Shown here: piece by piece, positions 40,350-53,009 of the stretch
How positions within the stretch are numbered: the stretch's first letter is position 1
Layout of the letters: the number at the start of each line of letters is the position of its first letter
Assembly (NCBI GenBank): GCA_000320545.1
Contig: ADNK01000342.1
Location: forward strand, 53,504-117,503
Direction: 5' to 3'
Length of the DNA stretch: 64,000 bases
Source of the DNA: Bigelowiella natans CCMP2755
Taxonomy: Eukaryota; Cercozoa; Chlorarachniophyceae
Translations under genes and position numbers: made by a program
Notes under the pieces: generated by a model
What the model was told of the DNA's origin: nothing
What the model saw: the letters and a program-made list of their open reading frames with translations, nothing else
Databases searched by the model: none

Positions 40350-40948
40350 TTTGTATGACAAAAATACAAAGTTGTTCATAAGAACGCACATTTAGGCACA
40401 TATTTCTATCATATGCTAAAGTTAGCATGCACTGAAGATTGAAAATGTACAATTGAATTTGCAGCCGCTTTTGCCAGTAAATTTTATGCCTCCTAACGAT
40501 TGCATAGCGACCGAAATTTCTGTTGTATTATTTGGTTCCAACTGCTAGTGTGTCGCGTGATTGTGTGTGCGATGCATGTGTTACATGTTGTCATTGTTGT
40601 GATGCGATGCATGCTGCGTCCATCGTGCAATGTCTAGATGTGCCCCTGCATGCGCTCAAGTTTAACCCATAAAGATCGGCTTATCTCCCACCTAATACAA
40701 GTGTTCTATTTAGTGGCTAATATAAGTGTCTCTATGGACCGCCGGCTCATGCTACCTCGCGCTGATGTGCACCACAGGCCATATAATTTCACTGTTCACA
40801 TACTATAGACACCATATGTCTGTTGTACATTTTTATTATTGCGGATGATGAATCCCATGCCATGTTTTCTCGTTGCCGTGATGGATGAGGCACATGCAAT
40901 GAAACAATATCATTCTAAAAGATACAACTCCAAGGTTACAACACCGTG
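40350..40948. other. Convergent 3'-3' gap with tetramer island
   Basis: The EF-hand (+) and SLAC1-like (-) genes converge. Bases ~40540-40900 hold TGCATG, CTAG and GCGATGCATG words and no microsatellite. No gene is seen. Confidence 0.5.
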
Positions 40949-42388
40949 TTAAATTTGTGGCATGCTTGGCGATGTGTTTATCCCGATGCTCGCGCCTAAG
41001 TTTTGTTGTGGAACAGAGCCGGAAACAAAAAGCTTTTTCTCCTTACCCGACGAGGTGCTTGTCGAGGTATCCATGCTTTGAGCACTAGGCATCCGTGCTG
41101 TCGTCGAGAGATTTCCCGTACAATAATGTAGCAGTTTTCCGAGCCATGTTATATTGATTATCGAGATCAGTAGTACTACTAGAACAGCTAAAACGCTCGC
41201 ACACGCCTTTCCAACAATATAGGTATCGAACCCATAGAACTTTACATACAGCAAAGTTGCATTTGCACTTGAAGCAGAGGGAAATGTAAAGCCTGCAAAA
41301 CTAGAATGGAACCATAGATCTTTGAGGTGAGCCCTGCGCATAAATACGCACCATAAGGTTGAAAGCATCCCCAACATTGCCACAGCAAACAGTGCGTGAC
41401 CGACAAATAGAGGGCCTAATAAGAGTTGCTGCCTCTCCGAATAACTACTTAGACTACTCCACGACACTAGCCAGCATATGCATACAAATGAACCAGGTGC
41501 CTGTAGAATCCCAATTGACCCATTTATAGCGACTTCTTTAGATCGGTAGTAGCAACGAAAAAGAGCAATTGGCAACGTGACTAGCATCATGATTACAGCT
41601 GACCAAACACTTGTTGCTATAAGAGCTGCGGGGAACTTTAATGCCGCCCCTGCCATTGCAAATGTTCCCAAAGAAACGGTGGGAGGAAACCACGCAGGTT
41701 CAGGATAGAATCCCTCACGGTAACTTCGAAGTAGAAATGTAGCCATGACGACGAGCTGCATGGGAAAAAAGGAGAGTCAGCAAATTATAATAAAGAGAGT
41801 GGCAGTGGTGGTGTGGCAAAATGTGAGAATTTGTGTTGTTTTATATGGACCGACTTGCAATGTGCACCATACGGCGACTATCCCCTGGGCGATACGAAGA
41901 CCGAGTATGCCAATATCCAGGTTCATCATGTGAGTACTAGTGAGGAGCGAATACGTCGTGGATGTTAATAACGGGATTGTCAGGTGGGACACCTGAGCAG
42001 ATATTTGTTGTGGAGTAGATGCTTCTTCCCGAAGCACCTTACAGGGAAACACGCTTATTTTCGCCAAGTAGAGGATCTGATTGACGTATGCTACGAAGAG
42101 TGCAAGGATTGCTGCTACGATGAAACTATATTTTACTGGAGAAGGGGAAGGAGATAGAGATTCATTTAAATTGAGCAGCACGTTGCTTAGGCCAGTCATC
42201 CCTAGCGCAAACCCATTGCATGCTAGTGGAACTCGCAAAAGCTTTTGTAAGAGTCGCCCCGACAAGCCACAACAAGAGGAGCAGGAGGATAGCGAGACCG
42301 GAGATGTGCTATTCTTCTGTGTCACTTGTTCGATGTACGCTGCTACTACTACTTCCGACAATGCCTTCTTTTTATTTCGATCCATCAC
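40949..42388 (-). CDS. SLAC1/TehA/Mae1 (TDT) family anion channel or transporter
   Basis: Two minus-strand exons, 41855-42388 and 40949-41755, join in phase to give 446 residues with about ten hydrophobic helices. Family marks: LLRVPLACNGFALGMTGLSN near residues 50-70 (TehA-like helix 1), FPPTVSLGTFAMAG, and FHSSFAGFTFPSASSANATL (helix of the C-terminal half, like the FPL segments of SLAC1). TDT proteins carry malate, sulfite, nitrate or chloride. The C-terminus is a Ser/Thr/Lys-rich cytoplasmic tail of about 50 residues. The start at 42388 opens with MMDRNKKK; the second Met is equally possible. The neighbouring gene on the right is divergent, sharing a 574-base gap. Confidence 0.87.
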
Positions 42389-42962
42389 CTCTTACCAGTT
42401 AAGTAAAACCAATTTCTAGATGATCATATGCTCTCGTTCCTACCCCCTCGTTCTCCCCTCCGTCGTCTTTTTGTCTTCTGGTTTCGGAGAAATGAGTAGG
42501 AATCTCTCCGCGGATGCACCCTCATGACAAAAAGGTAGTCGGGAGCCAAATAACTATCTCAGAAATGGAGGCCATTTTACCTAAGAATAGATTTTATCCG
42601 TAAGTCGCAGCATTAAACAATCAGCGGCACCAGAAATGATCTCAACAAGTACAATAACCAACGACAACAAATACAACAACATTGATCAGCAGAATTATTT
42701 CTCTTTGATGTTTTCGTGGTGTAGGAAATTTGAACGGATTTGTTTGAAAAAAGGGAGCCGAATCCCGTAACCAATGGAACGACAGGATATAGAATATGTT
42801 TAATCGTAGATATATCTCGCACATAGTTTGTACTTAATTTATACAATCCATGGTCGTCGGCTAGCAAGAACCAGGAGTGGAGTGTGACCCAAAATCAATT
42901 CATGAGCTCCATAAAGAACTCCAGGAGGAGGCCCTGAGCTGAAAAGGGCAAGAAAATTACTG
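42389..42962. promoter_or_regulatory. Divergent gap between SLAC1-like and SH3-like genes
   Basis: A 5'-5' gap with pyrimidine-rich stretches near 42440-42480. It has no microsatellite of note, no tetramer island and no recognised element. Confidence 0.35.
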
Positions 42963-44122
42963 ATGAGGAAAGGAAGGGGGGTTCAGTGGTGTTTGTTGGT
43001 GTTGGTCACATTCATTGCACTGAAGATTCTCCGAAGCTGTGAGGAGGAAAAGAGTAAGAACGAGAGTACCAGAAAGAAGAAGAAGATAGCCAATGTCACT
43101 AATAGCGAACGAAAATCCTTACAGTATAAGCGTTATCATTTTTTGGGGCTAAAAGTGGTCCCATGGTCATCGCTTACTTTAAAAAAATAAAAAAAAGAAC
43201 ACGGTGCAACGTGCATGCAGGTACTTTCCTCTCATCAGTGGGAAAATCAGCGACACGCAAATTCTCGTGGTCATCACCCTCTTGTTCCGAGGACAAGCCC
43301 CCAAATAATGCCAATGAAGGAGAAGGAGATGTCAGACAGACAGGAGGAGGAGATAAAAAAGATGGACTTTTTCGAGTGGGCGATAAAGTTTATGTTACTG
43401 TGAAAAAGGGGTCAGTTATGTGTGTTATTACTTCGTAGAATACTCCAGTAAATAAATATCTTATTTGCAGGTGGGCGAAAGATCGCTCGATCCGTGGAAG
43501 AATCGTGAGAAATAAAGACATTAAGACGCCACCAGGCCACTACTGGGTCCAGCTTTCACCTGACTCGCTCACTGCCTGCAGATTGGGGTAGATGTATTGC
43601 ACTTATCACATAGATGATACAAACAACAACTAAATCACGATTATCGACCTCACCATTAAGGCAAAGCAATAGTGGTAGTAGGATTAGTAGTAGTAGTGGT
43701 AGTAGTAGTGGTAGTAGTAGTTGTAGTAGTAGTAGTAGTAGTGCCAATAGCTTCTAACACGTATCATTGAGATTGCGTAATATTAATTGTTACAAAGATT
43801 CCCGCCAAACATGCGCCTACGGGTTGTCGAGAGCGCACTTTCAAGGATGCACAGCAAAGACTACGATGTGAATATTTTTTAAATTTATTCCGCTTGTTTG
43901 CATTCATACATTTCTATTTTTCAGTCTGAAGAGACTGGAAACAGGAGTGGCAGTCGAGAGGACGATGCAGAGGACGATGCAATCGCTAATATGGAGGACT
44001 CTGAGAACCAAAGCAACTACTTTCCACAAAGTATCATATTTTCTACGAGGTCAGGATTAGCTCCGAGTCTTGAAGATACGGTAGTTCTTCAAAATGCTCA
44101 TGGTTTTGGAGGACATGTATAG
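42963..44122 (+). CDS. Small secretory-pathway protein with SH3/KOW-like beta core, family unknown
   Basis: Likely exons: about 42963-43128, 43221-43410, 43471-43587, 43798-43867, 43925-44122. The first exon encodes an N-terminal hydrophobic segment (WCLLVLVTFIALKIL), a signal peptide or anchor, then a Lys-rich stretch. Exons 2-4 encode LFRVGDKVYVTVKKG, WAKDRSIRGRIVRNK and HYWVQLSPDS, which read like a small beta barrel of the SH3/KOW/Tudor type. An acidic tail (SREDDAEDDAIANMEDSE) follows. Joins 2-3, 3-4 and 4-5 agree in phase. The first join requires a donor after base 43128 (GTTATC), weaker than the one at 43123 that breaks the frame. I do not recognise the family and give no function. Confidence 0.6.
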
Positions 44123-45549
44123 GCGCTAGCATAGTCTATCTTCAGGAATCACGGTTATGCAAGGGAATATTTGAATTTACATAAGAATTATTGATGGATG
44201 CAACCCACCATTCTACCCCCCTTTCTCAAGGTTCTGCGCGTGATAAAGAAGAGAGTAACGAGCAAAGAAAGATACTACACCAGACGGGAGATAAGGAAGG
44301 AACTTAAGGCAAAATGTGCTGTAAATGTGCATTTAAGGTCGGGCATTTGAATAGCTTTCATCATTATGTATTCCTTCTGAAGAATTTTATGTGCATGTTG
44401 TACTATTCAGCGCTCAAATACGAGATTGGTTCGAGAGTATCTTTCGTTTCGTCAGCACTAAAACGCAATTATGAGCGTTGATAGCATTGAAAGAAAGAAA
44501 GAAAGAAAGAAACTTGAAATAGTCATACATAGTCACTATTTCCGTCTTTTGTGCTGAATTATCAGCACAGCACGATGCGAATGACACATTACAAGAACTG
44601 CAACAGGTGTTTGCACTGACTAGCTGGAGATGACAATGCACAATGATTAGATGAAGTCATTGCAATCCGCAGATGCACAATGCAAAACCAATGGTGCGCA
44701 ATGTTTGCTAGGTTGCTGTGTAGTGAGCTCACACGTGCTGAGATGAACGGCAAATGTGCACCATTGAAGTGCAACACGCCAGCGTCATGCACGCATCAAA
44801 ATGCACTTGAGCTGCGATGAACAGACGACACATCTTGCAGGTGACAAATTGAGACGTCTCTGCGCTCACACGTTCTAGCTAGCTAGCGTTGTGTGCATGA
44901 TCATGTGCACTGTTCGATCGACTGGTGCACCACACTGCTAGACTGGCTAGCTGGCACTGCTCTAGCTGCTGGCACATGCCAAATGCGACAAGTGCCGCAC
45001 AGCATTGAAACGATTTTGTCCAATTTGCAAAGCAAACTTTCGGCAATCGTTGCCATGGTGCACCGCTAGAGCGGCTCCAGGCTAGCAGGGCTGGGAACTC
45101 AGACAAGACGCATGCGTCATCGACGTGGTTTCACGACACGTTTGCACGCGGCTGAGCTGCTGTGCTGGCGTGCACGCACACGAGCTTGTTGACGTTTGGG
45201 CACCCGAGTCTACAACCACCTCTCAGAACCTGCTGATCTCACTCATTGAAGATTTGCAAACCGTCCAGGCTGCCGTGGCACGTGGCCAAGAAAGATGGAC
45301 GCGAGCAGTCAGCATGGTCGCTGCTCGGTTGCAATGTTGACGGAAAAAAAATCAAGGCGATTTTAGCAAAATGAAAGCAAGGATGATCAGATTCTGACAA
45401 ATTTCCCCTTGCTGTTGTGGATTGCATGGTGCTCAGTTTGGTGAGCTCATCAGTGCAAAACACCTTGAAGAAGAACATTCAAGTGAGTCTGGCAGTGCGG
45501 ATCACAGACGGACGTTGCGCTTCGCTACACTGGGACTCATAAATAGGCG
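44123..45549. other. 3'-flank tetramer island between two tandem + strand genes
   Basis: Bases ~44560-45360 are dense in CTAG, TGCA, CATG and GCAC words, including ctagctagctag near 44877-44888, and lack microsatellites except an earlier AAAG run near 44489-44513. Several open frames exist on both strands, but none has splice sites or motifs that suggest a gene. Confidence 0.6.
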
Positions 45550-45831
45550 ATGAAGTCGTCTCTCTTCAGTGCTGTTATCTATTTCTCTCTGTTGGTCGCA
45601 TGTGAGGCACAGGGAAAGGTCGCCCCGCTACTTCCTTCCGAGTTCTATGCGAATATGTTACAGAACAAGTTCAATCAGGTCTGTTATAATGCTTGACTCT
45701 TTTGTGTGTGCTATTCAAAAAGTGGTTTGCTACCACTGCATTGGTCATGTACAATTTGTGAGAATGTGCTTGCGTGTGTTTGAATGTGTATGTATACATG
45801 TGTGTTTGTGTTTGTGTTGTGTTTGTGTGTT

Positions 45832-45869
<38 letters not shown>

Positions 45870-47200
45870 CCGTGTACTTTGGAGTGTGTTTGGGATATAG
45901 GGGATAGGTAGAGTTTGTACGTGTAGCTGCATTTGCTCTAAAGATGAAATGGGTTGTTCCCATTCATATGAAAACGCACGGATCATCCCGCACACATACA
46001 CATACACTCATTTCCCTTTGTACATACTCGCCCAGCTGCACACTCATACGAAAATAAAACCTACAACAGAACGGCTTCGGTGTGAACCATACTTGCTCTG
46101 GAACATACTACAGCTCCCTTTCCCAAATGATGGTGCGCGCTGATTGCACTGCAGCTGGGTACATCAGCAACAATGCTAGTATAGTATCCCATCTCCTACC
46201 CAAAGTTCAGTAATTCTCTCCTTGATGGACTTCAAGAACAACTTGAACACGGTATGATGAAGTTTGCACAGACACGCAAGCTGCAATAATTTCTCTACCC
46301 GCGTCCATCTGATTTGCATGTGCACCCATCCGGGTCAATGTTTGTCCATCCTTCTGTCCATTTGTGTGATAGTATTGTGATCGTGGCATTAGGTTGTTAC
46401 CTGGAACAATCTCGGGTCGAATCCAACTTGTTGGAAGGGCCCATGCGGTTGGCTACCACCACTTGAGCCGACCTTTTTGAGGGATAACCATGCCATTTAC
46501 GGAGGCACTGAGAACACTAAATTCGATGGGGAGTGCGAGAAGTGGCAGTTCTTAGCTAAAGGGTATTCAAAAACACAGATATACCCACATTCCTCACAAG
46601 GCGTCTTCTGCTCAAAACCAAATTTGATAGAAGAATGCTCCGAGATGAAATTACATCAAAAATTCACACAAATCCATCCCTGAATCACTATCATGAGAAT
46701 TGTTCGTTTTTAGGAGCACGTTTTTCACATTCTACTTCAACAAGTTCCAGCAGTTGACTAGGTTCAACTTCGTCAGTTACGATCCAAACCAGCAAGAGGT
46801 CCAGGCCATTATGTTTCTTTATGCGTTGATAACGCCTTTGTTCTGGTGGCTATGAGTCGCGATGCTGTCATTTAATTGTAGATTTATTATCAGGTCGGAG
46901 TAAATAACCAATTTTTCAATGTGGTGACTGGAAACAGTTCATTACTTCCACCTGCGATCTTCTCAGGCTCCGGTATTGAAATGGTGATGTGAAAGAGGGT
47001 GTTGCATACTGTATGTGTTTCTTTGTGCGTGAAGAAGATGTATAAACATGTGTTTGTGTGCTAGTTGGTAACCCTGCGAGAGTTGTTTACAAATTGGTTT
47101 TGTGTTGCCACGTGCAGGAAACTGTCCAAACGGATCCGTGGAAGAGATTGCAAAGACGGAGATTAGTCTGACCAGTCTGTTTGCCACTGATGAACACTGA
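45550..47200 (+). CDS. Secreted cysteine-containing protein, family unknown
   Basis: Exons 45550-45678, 46070 to about 46183, 46393-46562, 46714-46798, 46894-46972, 47118-47200 encode about 196 residues. Residues 1-20 (MKSSLFSAVIYFSLLVACEA) are a clear signal peptide. The mature part starts with APLLPSEFYANMLQNKFNQ, then NGFGVNHTCSGTYY, and contains RADCT, NPTCWKGPCGW, GECEKWQFLAKG, STFFTFYFNKFQQLTRFNF and GSGNCPNGSVEEI. The Cys residues suit disulfides and NHT and GNSS are N-glycosylation sequons, consistent with an extracellular or vacuolar product. All phases agree; the end of exon 2 could also be about 46204. I do not recognise the family. Confidence 0.75.
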
Positions 47201-48486
47201 GCATCATTTAGATATTATATGCATGTATGGGGCATGGGCTATTTTGTAGCGTGGCGCTTCATGTTACCTTGATGCCTTTCGTGCATTAATGAGCTCTTCA
47301 CATAGTCATAAAAATGGTTTTATGCGTAAAGAAAGTCGTTTTGGTGAAAACTTCCAGATTGCCTTCATTTGACTTTCGCGGTGTCGGGTACTTTTTTATG
47401 GCTTGCGGATGTGAAACCAATGATGGTGCAAGTTGTCTAGCTGCAATGTAGCATTTTTTGGCGAACTAGCGAGGCTGCGATGTCACGTACGCACTCGTCT
47501 GCAGACTTTTGCCATTGTTACGAAATGTTTGCTAGTGTGTTACTATACGCCTGTGCACATGCAAAACGTACATCCGCATCTCTCGAAATGAACACAATGC
47601 TAGAATGCGCCATCACCTTTGCTAGTCAACCACATGTGCAGCAATTATACAATGCCTAGGATCTAGAAGATATCATGCTGCTGCCTGCGGTATTTCGACT
47701 TAATACTTGCAAATGCTGGCACATCATAGCAGTACCAATGTATGCTCATGCATCCACTATGCAAATGGTCTTCGAAATTGTAAACAGTCTAACAGTGTGG
47801 TTTAACATGTGCAGATGTAGAAAGCAATTAACATGATTATAAATTAGACTTCATGATTTGCAACAAACATCTTATTTGTTTTCGATAAATTAAATTCCAA
47901 AGGATGCTTGAGTGGGAGCGCATCTAGCTCTTGATTAAAACGACAACATCTTACCATCTATTTGCACAATAAATCTTGGTGACAATACCGGACTTGTTAA
48001 ATAAAGATGGCAAAATGTGTGTATGCACTGTTTTGCATTGTATCTTGGCAGGAAAATATCTTCGTTTATTCCCTGCTCAATAAACAGAGTCAACTAAGCA
48101 CAGAACGCACAAGCCTAAGCTTTGGGTAAAAAATACCAACGGATATAAAGGGGGCAGTAGTTGTAAATACTAGTCGTGAGCCCGTGCATCATGACGAGCC
48201 TAAATGATGGATGTTGTTGATTAATACCTACGAGATAATTCCGATCAAAAACTATCCGTTACCTTCGCATTTGAGTAGAAATTTGTGTTATGATCATAAA
48301 CCTGCATGGTCAGGAAACATCAGGAAGTAAGCAGCAGTGTATATTATTATCAATAAGCAAACCGTGCTTCTTCACTATCTTTTGTCCTCATTATTATGAA
48401 TGATGATCCAATTACTCATATTGTTATTATTAAGAATGATGATCCAATTAATCATATTCTGGGGAAATGTAGTACGGATAGGGTAC

Positions 48487-48532
<46 letters not shown>

Positions 48533-48681
48533 GAGAGACGGAGAGTTTTCAAAGCTTTTGCTTTGATTGCTGCTTAGTAATACCACTCCAGGAAATTCTT
48601 TTGCCTTTGGATCTAGCTTGGAAAGATCGTATCGTCGCTGAATACACGGATTGATATTGCTTGATCACATAATAACTGACA
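47201..48681. other. Convergent 3'-3' gap with tetramer island
   Basis: Bases ~47430-47860 carry CTAG, TGCA, CATG and GCACATG words between the secreted-protein gene (+) and the 6PF2K gene (-). A (GA)n run lies at 48490-48527, and a short direct repeat (aatgatgatccaatta) occurs at about 48400 and 48434. No gene is supported. Confidence 0.5.
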
Positions 48682-49710
48682 TCAAACGTATGGCAACAAC
48701 TGCAATTCCGAGATGATACTCGTGAATGGAAATATTTTGTTGGATTTAATCTTACGAAAGGTTGAGCAAGCGTGATCGCTACAAGCAGTAGCAACGATCA
48801 GCAGCAACGATCATCACTGCTGCTACTACTACTAATACTACTACTACTACTACTACCTCTTGCCAACCGTAGTGGCTCGGTGTGAGTTCTATAACGGTGT
48901 TCTTAGGAATACGAATGGTGTGGTAGCTAAGAAGATCACATCACCACCGAACAAGGAAGAGTCAATCAATGAGAGAGAGAGAAAGAGAGAGAGAGGGGGG
49001 CTGGTGATGAGCTGAGCATTCTATATGTTGTGTTGTGTGTGTTTATGAGGTGGGTACAAAGCAAGGCGGCTATGATAATGCTAAATATACGAATAATAAT
49101 TATTAATAATGAAGAGCAAAAGCACATTAAAAATCTTGTACAGACGGGTGTCACGCATACATCAATGGATGATGCGTGTAAGATGGTATAGATGGCAGGA
49201 AACGTTGACTCAGCTTACTTCTCAGGCCTAAATTTATGTCCAAGGAAGTACCCATACAGGACCTTTCCAAAGGAATAAGAGATATTATTCATGATGATGA
49301 TAATGATGATGGCGATTTTTGCAAGGAAGAGGAGATATAAAGACGAAAAGTAGTATTTCTTTGTAGTAGGGAGGAAAAAGAACGATCACTGTGTACTGCG
49401 TATGGAGGAAGTGCACAACAACGACAACGACATAGCCCTCTCCTCCTACCCCCAATCATTATTATTATTATTATTATTATTATCATCATCGTTATTATTT
49501 TGTTATTGCTTTTCAACCAGCAGCGGCTATGACGTGGTTACTATAGGTGCGACTACTACTACTGCTACCACTACTACTAATACTACTACTACTACTGCTT
49601 ATACCTGCAGAGTGGACACATGGCTGATGACTGCAACAGGCCTCACATGACCTGTGATTTATTACTGTGTTCAGATACTGTAACCAACAAGGAAGAGAGA
49701 AGGAGGGAGG

Positions 49711-49757
<47 letters not shown>

Positions 49758-50416
49758 GCAGCAGCAGGAATATCCTCTTTTTCTTATTTTTCCTTTTTTA
49801 TACACATAACCACCACTAGTGTACGACTACGAGTATGAGTAGCAGTAGTAGTAGTAGTAGCAGTACCTTCAAGTTCCATGACTAATGTTTGTAGTTTTTG
49901 CACAAGGTCCTGTGATGGTGGTGGTGGTGGAAAATACATTTGTTGTTGTTATTGTGGACGGATCAATATCAAAGTAATTGTTTAGTTGTTATAACTTGGT
50001 TGATCTTTCTACTAATTTATCAGACATACTAAGAAGAAGGTGTGTGCAAGCAACTATCACCACCTTGACCATTGTTAATCTCTGTCATCTACTCTTTTAC
50101 TTACTATCACCATCTTCTTCCTCTTTCTTCTCCCCCCACTTAATAATAATAATAATAATAATAATATCGCAACAATACAAAATCATCATAGAAAAGTTGA
50201 CAACTGACTTGCTGCGACTCGCCGGCCGGAAATCGATACGTAAAAGGATTTTCCTTCCATTGGAAGAATCTTTGATGATCAAATTATTGTCCGTTAGATT
50301 GTAGTAGTAGCAGTAGTAGTAGTAGCAAGTAGTAGTAGTGAGTCAAATTAACAAAATCCAGACTTAACTAAATAAGTAGAAAGTCTACGAAGAATGTGGC
50401 AAAGCCATCATCATCG

Positions 50417-50456
<40 letters not shown>

Positions 50457-50669
50457 ATAATATATATGTTTCACACAAAGCCGTTCTTATCCTCTCTCTC
50501 TCTCCCTGTCTCTCTCTCTCTCCCTTTGCTCTTGCCTATTTTCCTCATATTTCATCGTGGACGACGTCGTAGTCGTGTTGTTTCAAGTACTACTAGTAGT
50601 AACTAGTCCCTTACTCTTCCGGCATGGCTTGTTCCATATCCTCATATGTCATTCCAGTGCATGCCCCTA

Positions 50670-50713
<44 letters not shown>

Positions 50714-50869
50714 GGTTATACAGGAAGAAAGAAAATGATTCTGCCCTTAGAAACAAATGATAAATTTAGTGTATATGTGTAGTAGTATGGTGATCTAATC
50801 CATTTTCTGATATCATAAACAACTTGACCACATTTTCCCTATTATCACCGGAATTCACATGCACCTACT

Positions 50870-50907
<38 letters not shown>

Positions 50908-51295
50908 CAAGGTGACAGAGATAGATAAAATATAGCACTTCTTGAAGTGAAGTGTAAGTTAATGAATGAGCACCACCAGCAGCACCACCACCATTACCTG
51001 CGTTGAGAGAGTTGAGAGCAGGATGGATAATAATGTTGGTAGGCAATTCTCTTGCAGTTGCTACCGCTCGTGGCTGACCCGATGTGTAGACAATAATCTA
51101 CGACGACGAGGAGGAGGAGGAGGAGGAGAGAGAAGATGCATAAAGGCAGACAAGTCATAGTGTACAGCTAATGATGAGAGAAGAAGAAGAAGAAGAAGAA
51201 GAAGAGCTGTACATATTATCATCTTGTGAATTCACGTGGTACTCAGCAGCACCACACACATACACACAGATACACATACACACAGCATACACGCC

Positions 51296-51329
<34 letters not shown>

Positions 51330-51774
51330 ATATACCACCTGCATTTCCTGACGATTGATAGACTTAGGTGGCCGATTCCTCCTTTTCACCTTCTCCTCCT
51401 TCTCTTCATCATTATTTCTTCTTCTTCTTCTTAATAGCATTTTGCCCTTGGAGGAATGATTCTCCTCCTCCTCCTCCTCATCATCATTATATTTGGCTAA
51501 CGATAGGTTGCTAATACTGTCCCTAGTGAAGGCCACTCTTGTTCTCTCCTCCTCCTCCTCCTCCTCCTCCTCGTCTTTATCTGCACTGCTAGCCGCCCCC
51601 ATGCTACTAATAGAACTGCTGCTAAAGTTTCTTTCAAAAGAGTTGGAGGAGGCAAGGGCATAATCATATTGAGTACTTGTCGTTCCCGAGGAGGAAGATC
51701 CTAAGAGGAGAGAGGGGGGGGGGGTGCCTGGAGTCCTTCCCGTTGTAGGTTTCAATGGGGGGGTATCTTGCTGA

Positions 51775-51805
<31 letters not shown>

Positions 51806-52572
51806 TCTGAAACTGAAAGGACTTGATAGTAAATTGTGTAGGAGCTCTCTCCTTACTCAAGGCGGGTGGGGGCAGCTTGCTAATAGGAGATCTCACCATC
51901 GGCATCTTCTTCTCCCTCAGTGTCCTCTCACCATCACCATGATCATAATCAAGAATAGCACCTCTTCGTTCTGCTGCTGCTGCTGCTGCAACAATATTAT
52001 CACTGCTAGTGCTTCTTCTTGGGATGCTCTTATTACTTCTGCGACAACGAATGATATTCTTACTACTGCTGCATCTTGGAGTGTTAAAACTAATACTACT
52101 GTTGCTGCTGTTGCTACTATGATCGCCAAAAGAAGAGTAGGAGCTTAACTTGCCATCCTTCTCCACTCTACTACCACCCTCCTTGCTGCTTCGAAACCTA
52201 TTCTTTCCTCCCCCTCCCTTCTTTCGTGAGGATGGTGATGACTCTGTTGTTGTCCTCCCCCCCTCATGCTGCTGGAAACGGGGTTCAGACAGGGACCTCT
52301 TTGAAAGAGAGAAGGAGGAGGAGAAGAAGGAGGAGGAGGAGGAGAAAAATACAACGATTCCAATGCGTGAATATACACACATATACAGATATATAAATAT
52401 AGAGCATGTTGCTGCGTTATGATGGCGAAATACAAAAAATCGGTGATCTCATCCTCCTCCTTTTCATACCCATTCTTCCTCCTCTTCTTAGTTCTAGTAC
52501 ACGCTGATAGGATCTATTTTATTGATTTAAAAATCGAGTATTTTTCTATAACCCGTGCAAATTCTTCTTCTT

Positions 52573-52606
<34 letters not shown>

Positions 52607-52973
52607 CATCCTCCTCGTAGTAGTAGCTGCAGGAGACGAAATATTGGGTGGTTTTGTGGCTGCATCATATCGAGGCAGTATATCGGCGTTCCAACGTTGG
52701 CACCTGTATTATTATGATTATCACTATTAGAGGAGGAGGAGGAGGAGGGGGAATAGTGATACATATCCACATTAACATGGATATATTCCACTACTACTAC
52801 TGTCAAACTCATCATCATCATCATCATCCTTTTGACGACGTCGTAAATTATAAAGGACTACTAGTGAACAACACCACCAACAACAACATAGACTACTTCT
52901 TCTACTACTACTACTTCTTCTTCTTTTTCCATCATCTTAATTATCAGCCAATGGGCTCCGCAGTAGGATGATA

Positions 52974-53009
<36 letters not shown>

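Noticed and set aside
44560-45360. Several 60-80 codon frames on both strands in the island
   Set aside because: The composition alone (few A/T-rich stop codons) explains open frames; none has splice signals or protein-like motifs.
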